From Phycisphaerae bacterium (GTDB lineage Bacteria > Planctomycetota > Phycisphaerae > Phycisphaerales > UBA1924): a DNA stretch of 64,000 bases. The stretch lies in assembly GCA_014192545.1 (NCBI GenBank), contig BJHL01000005.1, forward strand, positions 124,001 through 188,000. The letters are read 5' to 3'. A program made the position numbers and the translations under genes. This document shows, piece after piece, positions 1 through 9,268 of this stretch. The notes under the pieces were generated by a model. It saw nothing but the letters and a program-made list of their open reading frames with translations. It ran no database searches and had not been told where the DNA came from. Numbering within the stretch: position 1 is the first letter of the stretch; every line of letters begins with the position of its first letter.

Positions 1-284
1 ACGTTGGCATCGCCCGCTTGCCCACCCGGATCCGCCGGCCACGTGACCACGCCCGCCGCATTGCGAGGCACCGCCGGCCAGATGCGATCCTTGTAATCCT
101 GCGCGTAGAGAATGGTCGCCGTGGCGAACATCTTGTTATTCGCAAGGCATTTGATCTGCTGCGCCACCGCGCGGGCCTTGCCCAGCGCAGGCAGCAAGAT
201 GCCGATGAGCAATGCGATGATCGCAATGACCACCAGCAGCTCAATGAGCGTGAAGGCCGGGCGACGAGTGGGCAATGGCGGCAT
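1..284 (-). CDS. Pseudopilin with prepilin-type N-terminal cleavage/methylation motif, 5' part only (C-terminus lies beyond the window edge)
   Basis: Read leftward from an ATG at 284, the frame stays open to the window edge (94 codons). The start is fixed by a Shine-Dalgarno GGAGGT four bases upstream. After a short basic leader (residues 1-9) comes [15 protein letters not shown], the class III prepilin signal: cleavage before Phe11, Glu at +5, then a hydrophobic helix. The motif continues into [20 protein letters not shown], typical of the large planctomycete pseudopilin families (DUF1559-like and relatives). Such proteins are inner-membrane pilins or pseudopilins processed by PilD. Two pilus assembly modules lie at 30-35.5 kb and 59.6-64 kb and could be its machinery, but this gene is not linked to either. 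The C-terminal domain that would identify the subfamily is missing from the window. Confidence 0.85.
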   Translation of the reverse strand, partial: MPPLPTRRPAFTLIELLVVIAIIALLIGILLPALGKARAVAQQIKCLANNKMFATATILYAQDYKDRIWPAVPRNAAGVVTWPADPGGQAGDAN

Positions 285-793
285 CGAGACCTCCGGGCGG
301 GGTGAGAGGGTGTGGAGGTGAGCAAGTTATAAGATGAAGATGGACGGAAGGGGTATAAAGATGAACGGAGCGGAGTCCGCATGAGCAGCCTACCAAAATG
401 TGAGCGGCGTTGCAAGGGGTTTGTTATCTGAATACGGAGAGAAATGTGCGCATATGCCTAAAAAGTGGGATGTTTGTGGGCCGCCGCTGGAGATCACCGT
501 GCAAATGATGGGATACATGGGAGTAGCGCCCGCTGACGTGGGAGCGATGTCGGTGGACAGAGGGGTTGTGTCAGCAGACATGGGAATTGTGTCGGATGAC
601 ACGGCGGCTGTGTTGGATGACAGAGGAGTCGGGTCGGCATTCGTGCTGGCGCAGGCCCGGTGATCCACGTTGCAAACGACCACGCTTGCCACGAATGCCG
701 AATGCCGAGCCTTTCTCGTTCGGCACCGATCCGCCCAGAGCGGCGGGTCGGTGGCACGTTGCGAATGCCGCCTCTTCTATAATCACGCCCCCC
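285..793. other. Gene-free stretch between the pseudopilin gene and rlmN
   Basis: No gene is supported here. Open frames exist on both strands, but they run through a degenerate 21-bp tandem array (517-642) and resemble no family. I see no RNA gene. Any promoters of the two divergent genes must lie here, but I could not pick out a convincing -35/-10 pair. Confidence 0.6.
517..642 (+). repeat. Six degenerate tandem 21-bp repeats
   Basis: Six consecutive 21-bp units (517-537, 538-558, 559-579, 580-600, 601-621, 622-642) share the pattern xxxGGxGxxGTGTCGGxxGAC. Because the unit is a multiple of three the frame stays open, and the plus-strand translation is a seven-residue repeat close to x-G-V-V-S-x-D. 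An open frame from GTG 400 to 663 covers it (87 residues), but it has no ribosome binding site and no recognised homology, so I list the array and not a gene. Confidence 0.7.
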
Positions 794-2152
794 ATGGCCC
801 TCACCACCCGCCGAACTTCCGATGTGCCTTTGCCCAATCCTCTGGGCGTGACGGCGGAGGAATTTGTCAAGGCGGCTGCCGGGCATGTGATTTTCCGGCG
901 GCAGGGAAGTACGAACGGGGCCTTGGATTTGTATCGGGCCGTGTTTCGCGAGGGGCCGGTGGGGGCGGCGGATGCGTTCGAGCTTTTAGGAATCAAGCTG
1001 CCGACCATCGTGCGCGAGCTGCGTGAACAGAGCCCCGAGGGCGAGGTCATCAAGTTCCTCAGCCGCATCGAACGCACGACGACCGTGGGCGTGGGCGAAA
1101 ATGCAACCACCCTCGCGCCATCCAGCGCGGCTCTGAGCCAGCAACTCGAGCACCTCGAAATCGAAAGCGTGCTCATCCCCATGCGCGGCTCCACCGGCAA
1201 CACCAAGTACACCTTGTGCGTCAGCAGCCAAGTCGGCTGCGCCATGGGCTGCACCTTCTGCGAAACCGCGCAGATGGGATTGGTGCGGAGTTTGAGTGCC
1301 GCGGAGATTGTGGGGCAGTGGTATTTGGCGAAGCATGTGGTGGGGACGAAGGCACTGGGGACTGGGCACTGGGCACTGGGGGAAAGGCAGGAAGACAACG
1401 CGAGTTTGACTGCAACGTTGTCTTGTGTCTCTCCACCAGTGCCCAGTGCCCAGTCCCTAGTGCCCTCCCCCTCCAACATCGTCTTCATGGGCATGGGCGA
1501 GCCCATGGACAATTACGACAATGTGGTGCAGGCAATTGCGGTGCTGAAGGATCACAACGCGGCCCATATGGCGGTGAGTCAGATCTGCGTCAGCACGGTG
1601 GGGCGGGTAGATGGCATTCGCAAGTTGGCCAAGCACGTGGAGCAGCCGGGGTGGCACAGGCTCGGCATTGCGTTCAGCTTGAATTCGCCCAACGATGTTG
1701 ATCGTGGGCAGATCATGCCCATTACCAAGAAGTACACGCTTCGCGATGTGCAGGAAGCGCTCGTTGCGTGGCCCAAGTTTGCCGGCAACAAGATTTGCGT
1801 GGAGTATGTGCTCATCCCCACGCAAAACGATTCGCGGGAACACGCAAGGCAGATCGCGGAGTTCATCCGGCCCTTTGGGCTGCACAAAACCGCCAGCGGC
1901 AACGCCAGCAACGGCAGCGTGCGCGCGGTGCTGAACTTGATTCCGTACAACCCGCGGCGCAATAGCCCTTGGCCTGCGCCGACGGAAGAGCACGTGGAGC
2001 AATTTATGGATTGGCTGGAAGAAGAAGGCGTCTTCGTGAAGCGTCGGCGCACCAAAGGCCGGGACATGATGGGGGCCTGCGGCCAGCTCGGGACGGAAGA
2101 GATTCGCAAGCGCAAGGTGGTGCTGACGGTGGGCGGGGAAGTGACGAAGTAG
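794..2152 (+). CDS. rlmN: Dual-specificity RNA methyltransferase RlmN (23S rRNA A2503 C2-methyltransferase) with an in-frame insert
   Basis: Radical SAM enzyme that methylates C2 of A2503 in 23S rRNA (and A37 of some tRNAs) in the cytoplasm. ATG 794 (MALTTRRTSDVPLPNP) was chosen because the frame upstream runs through repeats. The 452-residue product has the 4Fe-4S motif C-x3-C-x2-C (Cys149, Cys153, Cys156), the preceding Cys142 in TLCVSSQVGC, the SAM-site motif MGMGEPMDNYDN, and the C-terminal mechanistic Cys429 in MGACGQL. All known catalytic cysteines are therefore present. Between KHVVG and NIVFMGMGEP, around residues 186-225, there is a stretch of about 40 residues foreign to the family. 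It is encoded by a large palindromic repeat (1351-1464). Its length keeps the frame open. It should sit in the loop after the first beta-alpha unit, so the enzyme is probably active. Confidence 0.93.
   Translation: MALTTRRTSDVPLPNPLGVTAEEFVKAAAGHVIFRRQGSTNGALDLYRAVFREGPVGAADAFELLGIKLPTIVRELREQSPEGEVIKFLSRIERTTTVGVGENATTLAPSSAALSQQLEHLEIESVLIPMRGSTGNTKYTLCVSSQVGCAMGCTFCETAQMGLVRSLSAAEIVGQWYLAKHVVGTKALGTGHWALGERQEDNASLTATLSCVSPPVPSAQSLVPSPSNIVFMGMGEPMDNYDNVVQAIAVLKDHNAAHMAVSQICVSTVGRVDGIRKLAKHVEQPGWHRLGIAFSLNSPNDVDRGQIMPITKKYTLRDVQEALVAWPKFAGNKICVEYVLIPTQNDSREHARQIAEFIRPFGLHKTASGNASNGSVRAVLNLIPYNPRRNSPWPAPTEEHVEQFMDWLEEEGVFVKRRRTKGRDMMGACGQLGTEEIRKRKVVLTVGGEVTK
1351..1464. repeat. Large inverted repeat built of 7-bp units, inserted in frame in rlmN
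   Basis: The left arm (1351-1379) is made of heptamers GGCACTG, GGGACTG, GGCACTG, GGCACTG. The right arm (1436-1464) is its reverse complement over 29 positions with one mismatch. A second, inner inverted repeat is nested in the loop: AAGACAACG at 1392-1400 and CGTTGTCTT at 1416-1424. The element could fold as one long hairpin in DNA or RNA. The same AAGACA...TGTCTT core occurs in the octamer element at 44427-44528. Confidence 0.9.
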
Positions 2153-2164
2153 TAGCGATGTGCG

Positions 2165-2252
2165 TTGTGCCAGAGTGCGGCAGTCGCGACCGATGACATG
2201 GTTGGTGTTTGTGTTGTTCCTTCGCACTCTCGTGCGATGCTCACTGGCACAA
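2165..2252. repeat. Interrupted inverted repeat downstream of rlmN
   Basis: TTGTGCCAGAGTGCG (2165-2179) is matched by a split complement, CGCACT (2223-2228) and CTGGCACAA (2244-2252). This gives a bulged hairpin in the gap between rlmN and the protease gene. No T-run follows, so it is not a standard terminator. It does not recur in the window. Confidence 0.5.
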
Positions 2253-2369
2253 TTCGCTCGGCTAAGTCCGAAACATCAGCAGCCTTACGCCGAATACCCT
2301 CTTGGTCGTCCCGTGCCCTGAGGGACGTATTGGCCGGTTTACACGGCAGGGCCTTTGAAAGGAACTCGC

Positions 2370-4310
2370 GTGAAGATTGCTCTGGAAGCTGGTCGTGGTT
2401 CGCTCGCGTTGGTGCTGGTTGCGATGGCTGGCTTGTGTGTGCCGCTCGCCGCGCAGGCTGTGGCTCAGGAAGGCGCCGCCGCCAAGCAGCTGGCGAAGAA
2501 GCCGGTGAGCAGCGTGATGGACCTGCCGCGGTACACGTACAAGATTGAGGGCAAAGCCAGCGAATTTCTGCTGACGGGAGAGCCATTCGCGAAGTTTGTG
2601 AGCGAAGTGAAGAAGAACACGCAAACGACGCTAGATGAGTATGACATCACGGACAAGACCACGCTCAAGGGCTTGCTGGGGTTGCAGCAGGCGATTGCGA
2701 TCTTCGAAGGTCGCACGGACGATGCGTTGGCGATCACGCCCAAGTTGCGCGAACTCGAAGACAAGGAAGGCGTGAAGCTGATGCAGGGCGAAGCTCTTGC
2801 GGCTCGCGTCGCGGCGAAGAAGACCGCCGGGGCGGACGAAGCGGCGTACATCGAAGCATTCAAGAAGGAACTCGAAAAGCGCATTGGCGCGCTGCCTTGG
2901 GAAAAGGTGCGTGAAGAAGTCAAGCAGACTCGCTCGACGGCACAAATCATCTCCAAAGACTTGATTTTGGGCCAGGTTCAGGCGGGTTTGGACCCGGTGG
3001 TGGCGAGCAACAAGGGTGAAGTGACGGGCGACACCGTGACGGGCCTGGTTCGCATGCGCGTCATGATCGATCATCAGTTGCCGCTCATGCCGGCAATGGC
3101 CGAGGTGTATGGCTCGATGATTGACAAGAACGAAAAGAAAGTGACGGTCGAAGATAAGTGGACGCCCAACTTGGTGACGCTCGGCAGTGGCGATAAGGCG
3201 ACGCCGGTTGTCATCGCGGTGTGGGATAGCGGCGTGGATACGGCGATCTTCGCTCCCAAGAGCCAGCTTTGGACGAATGCGAAGGAAATCGCAGGCAATG
3301 GCAAGGACGATGACGGCAACGGATACATCGACGACGTGAATGGCATCGCGTATGACTTGCAAGCCAACTACACGCCCATGCTGCTGCACTCGGTGACGGA
3401 GATGAAGAGCGACAAGGCTCTGGTGACCAAGCACATGAAGGGCATGATGGATTCGCAGAGCGCAATTGACAGCCCCGAGGCTCAGGAGATGCGCACGTAC
3501 GTCAGCAGCCTCAAGCCCGAGCAAGTGCAGGGTTTCCTCGAGGATTTGGGCCTTTACGGCAACTACAGCCACGGCACGCACGTTGCCGGCATCGCGACCG
3601 AAGGCAATCCCTTCGCGCGAATTCTCACGGCGCGGTTGACGTTTGACTACAAGACCATCGCGCAGATCACGCCCAGCATCGAGCAAGCCAAGAAGGACGC
3701 GGCAGCGGCGGAAGCCACGATTGCGTACTTCAAGAAGGCAGGCGTGCGCGTGGTGAATATGAGCTGGGGCGGCGGCGTGAAAGACATCGAAGCGACACTC
3801 GAACAGAAGGGTGCAGGAGGCAGCACCGAAGAACGCGCGAAGCTGGCGCGGGAACTGTTCAACATCGGAAAAACTTCGCTTGAGAACGCGATGAAGAACG
3901 CGCCGGAGATTTTGTTTGTCGCTGCGGCGGGCAATAGTGACAATGACAACGAGTTTGCAGAGATGATTCCCAGCGGGCTCAATGTGCCCAATATGGTGAC
4001 GGTGGGCGCGATCGATAGCAGCGGCAAGCCCACGGATTTCACGACGTTTGGCAAGAACGTGGTGCTGTACGCCAACGGGTTTGAAGTTGATAGCTATGTG
4101 CCGGGCGGGGAACGCATGAAGTTCAGCGGCACCAGCATGGCGAGCCCGAATGTCGCGAATTTGGCCGGCAAGATCGTTGCCTTGAACCCCAAGCTGAGCC
4201 CCACGGAAATCGTGGAAGCCATGAAGCGCACGGGTGATCCGCTGGAAGGCCACGAGGGTCGCATCATCATCAATCCCAAGCGGGCTATTGGTGTGCTTCG
4301 CGGCAACTAA
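2370..4310 (+). CDS. Exported subtilisin-like serine protease (peptidase S8)
   Basis: The 646-residue product starts at GTG 2370, preceded by AAAGGA six bases upstream. An in-frame TTG at 2355 is the alternative. The first 30 residues form a signal peptide (basic start, then LALVLVAMAGLCVPLAAQA), so the enzyme is exported. The catalytic triad is visible in subtilisin order: Asp286 in VIAVWDSGVD, His401 in YSHGTHVAGIA, Ser589 in FSGTSMASPN. The oxyanion-hole Asn is in FVAAAGNSDND. The region of about 250 residues before Asp286 is helical and charged; it could be a propeptide or an accessory domain. Asp and His are 115 residues apart, more than usual, with an Ala/Lys-rich insert. A strong terminator at 4374-4415 closes the unit. 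Confidence 0.9.
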   Translation: MKIALEAGRGSLALVLVAMAGLCVPLAAQAVAQEGAAAKQLAKKPVSSVMDLPRYTYKIEGKASEFLLTGEPFAKFVSEVKKNTQTTLDEYDITDKTTLKGLLGLQQAIAIFEGRTDDALAITPKLRELEDKEGVKLMQGEALAARVAAKKTAGADEAAYIEAFKKELEKRIGALPWEKVREEVKQTRSTAQIISKDLILGQVQAGLDPVVASNKGEVTGDTVTGLVRMRVMIDHQLPLMPAMAEVYGSMIDKNEKKVTVEDKWTPNLVTLGSGDKATPVVIAVWDSGVDTAIFAPKSQLWTNAKEIAGNGKDDDGNGYIDDVNGIAYDLQANYTPMLLHSVTEMKSDKALVTKHMKGMMDSQSAIDSPEAQEMRTYVSSLKPEQVQGFLEDLGLYGNYSHGTHVAGIATEGNPFARILTARLTFDYKTIAQITPSIEQAKKDAAAAEATIAYFKKAGVRVVNMSWGGGVKDIEATLEQKGAGGSTEERAKLARELFNIGKTSLENAMKNAPEILFVAAAGNSDNDNEFAEMIPSGLNVPNMVTVGAIDSSGKPTDFTTFGKNVVLYANGFEVDSYVPGGERMKFSGTSMASPNVANLAGKIVALNPKLSPTEIVEAMKRTGDPLEGHEGRIIINPKRAIGVLRGN

Positions 4311-4353
4311 TGTGGTGCTTGCAGCAACTAGATGGTGTGCTTGTAGCAACTGA
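4290..4353 (+). repeat. Three tandem ~21-22 bp copies at the protease 3' end, each carrying a stop codon
   Basis: The last codons of the protease gene (GTGCTTCGCGGCAACTAA) are followed by two degenerate copies, GTGCTTGCAGCAACTAG and GTGCTTGTAGCAACTGA. The stops lie at 4308 (TAA), 4329 (TAG, same frame) and 4351 (TGA, shifted by one). The pattern suggests local duplication of the gene end. Confidence 0.7.
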
Positions 4354-4373
4354 GCAGGATTGTACTTGAAGCC

Positions 4374-4415
4374 AACGCCCGCCGCGCTAGATATTGCGCG
4401 GCGGGCGTTGTTGTT
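4374..4415 (+). terminator. Rho-independent terminator after the S8 protease gene
   Basis: A 14-bp stem, AACGCCCGCCGCGC (4374-4387) with GCGCGGCGGGCGTT (4396-4409), has an 8-nt loop and is followed by GTTGTTT. Confidence 0.88.
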
Positions 4416-4470
4416 TATGCTGGCGTTGTGCGCGGCGAAGCGGCATGGTTTCTGCTACGCTGTTGCCACT

Positions 4471-5778
4471 ATGGCTGCTCACTCCAATCGCAACAATGTT
4501 CTGGCGGGGTTGTTCGTCATCGCGTCCATCGTGCTGGGCGTGTGGGTTGCGTTCATGTTGACTGACCGCGGGCCTGGCGCGGGTGGCATGCCGTTCTTTA
4601 TTCGATTCTCGATTGATGAAGGAGCAGCGGGGCTGCAACGCGGCTCGCCCGTATTGCTGGGGGGTGTGCAAGTGGGGCGAGTGAAGGGCGTGGCGTTTGA
4701 GACAACGCCTAATGGCGAAGCCACGGGCATCAAGGTGGAAGTGGAAGTGCGGCCCGATGTAGTGCTGAACGAAGATGCGGGTGTGTATCTTGAAAAACCG
4801 CTGCTGGGTTCGCTCAGCAGCATCAACATCGCGAGCGTGGGCTCGCCTTTGATGAGCGGGTTTCAAGGCGCGAGCGCGAGGATTGAGAAGGGCGATGTGG
4901 TGATGGCGAATCTCGCGCCGCCGGGGTTCTTGGCGCAGGCGGGGTTTGGGCCTGAGCAAGTGCGGCAGTTGCAATCGACGCTAAAAGGGCTTGAAAAGAG
5001 TGTTGTGAACGTTGAGCAATTGATCGACAAGGGTTCGCCTGAGATTACAGCAGCAGTTTCGGACATGCGGGCCACCGTCACGCAGGCGCGGGCGAGCTTT
5101 AGCGAGTGGGATGCGAGCGTGAAGCGCACGCTGGCAAGTGCTGAAGGTGCGGCGGCGGAAGTGGAGAAGGCCAGCAAGCAGGCCGAGCCGCTGATGACTG
5201 ACGCACGCGCGGCAGTTGCGAGCGGCCGGGCGATGCTGGATGATGCTCGCGCGATTGTGAGTGACAATCGCGGGCGGATTGAAGAGATCATCGCGAATGT
5301 GAATGACGCGACTGGCAAGATAAACACAGAGACGGTGATGCTGCTGAATGACGCACTGCGAGACGCGCGCGGCGCGATGTCGCAGGCGCAGCAGGCAATT
5401 GGTGATGTGCAATCGCTGATCGCCGAGCAGCGGCCCAACATTCGTGCGGGCATGGCGAACTTTCGGTTGACGGCTGAGCAATTGAAGTTGACGGCGGTTG
5501 AAGTGCGTAGCCAGCCTTGGCGATTGCTGCACCAGCCGACGAACAAGGAACTGTCCAGCCAGGTGATTTACGACGCGACGCGCAGTTACGCCGAAGCCGC
5601 GAGCAATGTGCGATCAGCGGCGGAAGTGCTGAGCGAGCTTTCGCTGCGGCCTGGCACGATGAGCGATGCGGAATTGACCAAGAAGCTGGGCGAAGTGGGG
5701 CAGGAGTTGGTCAACAGCATGCAGGATTTCCGCAAGGCGGAGGATGGGCTGCTTCAGAAGCTGATTGAGCAGAAGTGA
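4471..5778 (+). CDS. MlaD/MCE-domain protein (lipid transport between membranes)
   Basis: The 435-residue product starts MAAHSNRNNVLAGLFVIASI at ATG 4471, just after the preceding terminator. One N-terminal membrane segment (about residues 10-30) is followed by an MCE domain (about 40-115, with GLQRGSPVLLGGVQVGRVKGV), the signature of MlaD-type substrate-binding subunits of phospholipid ABC transporters. The rest is a long Ala/Asp-rich helical region with heptad-like spacing (about 150-420), expected to form a periplasmic coiled coil. Neither the MlaE permease nor the MlaF ATPase is nearby. Earlier ATGs in frame (from 4360) would place the terminator inside the gene and were rejected. Confidence 0.85.
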   Translation: MAAHSNRNNVLAGLFVIASIVLGVWVAFMLTDRGPGAGGMPFFIRFSIDEGAAGLQRGSPVLLGGVQVGRVKGVAFETTPNGEATGIKVEVEVRPDVVLNEDAGVYLEKPLLGSLSSINIASVGSPLMSGFQGASARIEKGDVVMANLAPPGFLAQAGFGPEQVRQLQSTLKGLEKSVVNVEQLIDKGSPEITAAVSDMRATVTQARASFSEWDASVKRTLASAEGAAAEVEKASKQAEPLMTDARAAVASGRAMLDDARAIVSDNRGRIEEIIANVNDATGKINTETVMLLNDALRDARGAMSQAQQAIGDVQSLIAEQRPNIRAGMANFRLTAEQLKLTAVEVRSQPWRLLHQPTNKELSSQVIYDATRSYAEAASNVRSAAEVLSELSLRPGTMSDAELTKKLGEVGQELVNSMQDFRKAEDGLLQKLIEQK

Positions 5779-5780
5779 GG

Positions 5781-5816
5781 ACGCCGGAGCTTCGCAAAGC
5801 CTCAGCTCCGGATGGA
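5781..5816. repeat. 36-bp palindromic repeat, copy 1 (loop inverted)
   Basis: Stem CCGGAGCT (5784-5791) with AGCTCCGG (5804-5811), three bases after the MCE stop codon. The outer flanks have the forward form (ACGCCGG...CCGGAT), but the loop TTCGCAAAGCCTCA is the reverse complement of the loop in the forward copies at 27217, 36397 and 37523. Confidence 0.85.
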
Positions 5817-5831
5817 TGGTTGTTGTGAACT

Positions 5832-5866
5832 CGATCCGGACCTTCGCAGAGCCGCAGGTCAGGCGT
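5832..5866. repeat. 36-bp palindromic repeat, copy 2 (reverse orientation)
   Basis: Stem CCGGACCT (5836-5843) with AGGTCAGG (5856-5863), one mismatch, loop TCGCAGAGCCGC. It lies 20 bases after copy 1 and upstream of the likely comF start. Confidence 0.82.
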
Positions 5867-5883
5867 TGGGAGTGGGAGGGGTT

Positions 5884-6831
5884 GTGGCGCGTGATGAAGA
5901 AAGCGTGCGGAAACCACTGGAGAAACCGAAGCGGTTTGTGTGGCCGCCTGCGCGGAGGGAGGGTGAGGAGAGTGGTGGGGGAGGTGAGGGTGGGGGCGAA
6001 CCGGACCTTCGCGGAGCCTCAGGTCCGGCGTCAGATCGGGCGTCGGTAGGTTGGTGGGAGCAGATTGAGCGGGCGTACTTGGGGGTGACGAGTCCGCCTT
6101 GGAAGCGGCGTGTGGAGCTTGCGGGTTTTGCGGCAGACAGCAGTGATGCGTGGTGTTTTCGGTGCGGGCGCAGCGTGGGGGCGTATGAAGTCGTGACCGA
6201 AGGCAGTGACGCGGGTTGTAAGGGCTGCCGAGGCTCGCGGTTGCCTTGGAAGCGCGTCGTGCGATTGGCGGCGTATCGCGGCGTGCTGCGATCGGCGATA
6301 CTGGAAATCAAAAACTCGGCGTTTCGCAGGCTTGGGAGTGATGTTGGGCGCGATCTTGGCGAGCAGCTCGTGACGTGCTTGGCGTATGAGGGGCTCGCGG
6401 CGAGCGACGCGATCGTCGTACCTGTGCCGACTTCAACGTGGCGAAGGTTTGCACGCGGTATCGATCATCCGTTCGCGATTGCTCGCGGCGTGCGTGAGGC
6501 CACGGGCATGCCTGTCGTGCAGTTACTCGCGAGGCAGCACCGCCCGATGCAAACCGGCTCGACGCTGGAGACGCGACGAAAGAACGTGGCGGGATCGATG
6601 CATCTGGCGTGGCAGTGGCGGCACCAGCCCGTGCCCATGCCGCGTGTGGTCGTGCTGCTGGACGACGTGATGACCACGGGAGCGACGATGCGCGAGGCGG
6701 CCCGGGTAGTGCAGGCGGCGTGGCGAGAGCGGCTGGAAGCTGACAGAGAGCTTGTGGCGCCGGCGATTTGGATTGGCGTGCTTGGTGTGACGCCCGAGAA
6801 GACAGAGCCAGGGAATACTGAGGGGCTATGA
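5884..6831 (+). CDS. comF: ComF-family phosphoribosyltransferase-like protein
   Basis: The core matches the ComF/GntX family. A CxxC pair in WCFRCGRS and a second in GCKGCRG probably bind zinc. The C-terminal PRTase domain has the PRPP-binding motif VVVLLDDVMTTGATM (about residues 255-270). ComF proteins support DNA uptake in competence in some bacteria; elsewhere the role is unclear. GTG 5884, preceded by GGGAGGGG, is my preferred start, but there is no in-frame ATG before the core and a GTG near 6086 is also possible. Residues 1-60 are low-complexity (Gly/Glu/Arg-rich) and include a stretch encoded by palindromic repeat copy 3 (EPDLRGASGPAS), so either the real start is later or the repeat has been built into the protein. 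A 16S rRNA promoter follows. Confidence 0.8.
   Translation: MARDEESVRKPLEKPKRFVWPPARREGEESGGGGEGGGEPDLRGASGPASDRASVGWWEQIERAYLGVTSPPWKRRVELAGFAADSSDAWCFRCGRSVGAYEVVTEGSDAGCKGCRGSRLPWKRVVRLAAYRGVLRSAILEIKNSAFRRLGSDVGRDLGEQLVTCLAYEGLAASDAIVVPVPTSTWRRFARGIDHPFAIARGVREATGMPVVQLLARQHRPMQTGSTLETRRKNVAGSMHLAWQWRHQPVPMPRVVVLLDDVMTTGATMREAARVVQAAWRERLEADRELVAPAIWIGVLGVTPEKTEPGNTEGL
5998..6032. repeat. 36-bp palindromic repeat, copy 3, inside the comF reading frame
   Basis: Stem CCGGACCT (6001-6008) with AGGTCCGG (6021-6028), perfect, reverse orientation. In the comF frame it reads EPDLRGASGPAS, in the variable part before the zinc motif. Confidence 0.85.
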
Positions 6832-7012
6832 TGGATGAGTAGTCCAGAACACGAACTTTTTACGAACAAGAAGTCAGTTGTGATAAGTGAATGAAGAAAT
6901 GTGAACGAAGCGTGTAGAAATCGTGACAAACTGCGAAGGCAAATTTTGAGCGCAAGACGGGGGATTTAGGCCACTTGCGCGAGAATGAGCAAAAAGACTT
7001 GCGGGATGAGGC

Positions 7013-7041
7013 TTGACGGGGGCGGGAGGGTTTCGTATGCT
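7013..7041 (+). promoter_or_regulatory. Sigma-70 type promoter of the 16S rRNA gene
   Basis: TTGACG (7013-7018), a 17-bp spacer and TATGCT (7036-7041) form the best -35/-10 pair in the region. Transcription would start near 7048, giving a 16S leader of about 525 nt. Confidence 0.8.
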
Positions 7042-7142
7042 TCCCTCCCCGCTGAATGACAGCGACGACAACGTGTCGCAAGACTCGCTGGAGTGCTGCC
7101 TTCACCGAAAGTCGTGTTGAACGATTACTTCGGCAAACGGGC

Positions 7143-7163
7143 TGATCTTTGAAAAGTAAACAG
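7143..7163 (+). promoter_or_regulatory. boxA-like rRNA antitermination site
   Basis: TGATCTTTGAAAA followed by GTAAACAG closely resembles the boxA region of bacterial rrn leaders (Bacillus type TGTTCTTTGAAAACTAAACA). It would be bound by NusB-S10 in the nascent leader. Confidence 0.7.
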
Positions 7164-7573
7164 TTGGGAATGTCGCACGAGAGTGTGCTTCCGCGAGCGG
7201 CCTGTTAGCACGGGCAACTGATCGACCAGCAGGCTCGCGGATAGATCCACACAACGCATCTTCACGCCGTACAACGTGGCACTCATCTTCACAGATGGGG
7301 AATGATGCGGGTCGCAAGCAGAACCTCACATGTCTGCTTGGGTTCACTCAGTGCAACGCGTCACGAAAGTTAAACATTCGTGATGCGATGAGTAAGCCAA
7401 AATACCATGGATAAGCCATCCATGGTCAGCAAATGGTCAACCCATGGCTCCCCGCCGTGGCGAGATAGTTTGTTGATGACCGCCGTAGTACTCACCTGAA
7501 AGGGAAGAGGCTGCGGTTAACATGGTCTTTCTTCTTTGTCATCTTCTAGCCGCAAGGTTAGATCAAAAGAAAA

Positions 7574-9061
<1,488 letters not shown>

Positions 9062-9235
9062 GATCTCCTTAGACTGGCATATCCAAAACTAGTGTTCGGA
9101 TACGTGGTGAGAACCACAGCCAGTAAAGTCATCACTCTCTCGTCTGTATTACAGAATTCTGTTCGCAGAGAGCCGTTCGGTAACGTTCGGCAAAGCGACT
9201 CCCAACTGTTTCTTGTACACACGCTCACGCGTCGT

Positions 9236-9267
9236 AACAACCACCGAAAGGTGGTTGTTGTCGTTTT
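9236..9267 (+). terminator. Rho-independent terminator of the 16S rRNA transcript
   Basis: AACAACCACC, loop GAAA, GGTGGTTGTT, then GTCGTTTT. The 10-bp stem with a GNRA-like loop ends the transcript before any 23S gene could begin. Confidence 0.9.
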
Positions 9268-9268
9268 G

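Larger units (their letters stand above)
6832..7573 (+). other. Intergenic region and 16S rRNA leader
   Basis: No protein gene is supported in these 742 bases. They hold the promoter at 7013-7041, a boxA-like site at 7143-7163 and two hairpins before the mature 16S end: GCGTCACGAA (7358-7367) with TTCGTGATGC (7377-7386), and the perfect ACCATGGAT (7404-7412) with ATCCATGGT (7418-7426). These are reasonable candidates for pre-rRNA processing structures. No tRNA fold was found. Confidence 0.7.

Noticed and set aside
400-663. 87-codon plus-strand frame over the 21-bp repeats
   Set aside because: GTG start without ribosome binding site and no homology; kept as a repeat only.
2631-4349. Long minus-strand frame opposite the S8 protease
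   Set aside because: Shadow of a gene with a complete catalytic triad; composition is typical of antisense frames in GC-rich DNA.
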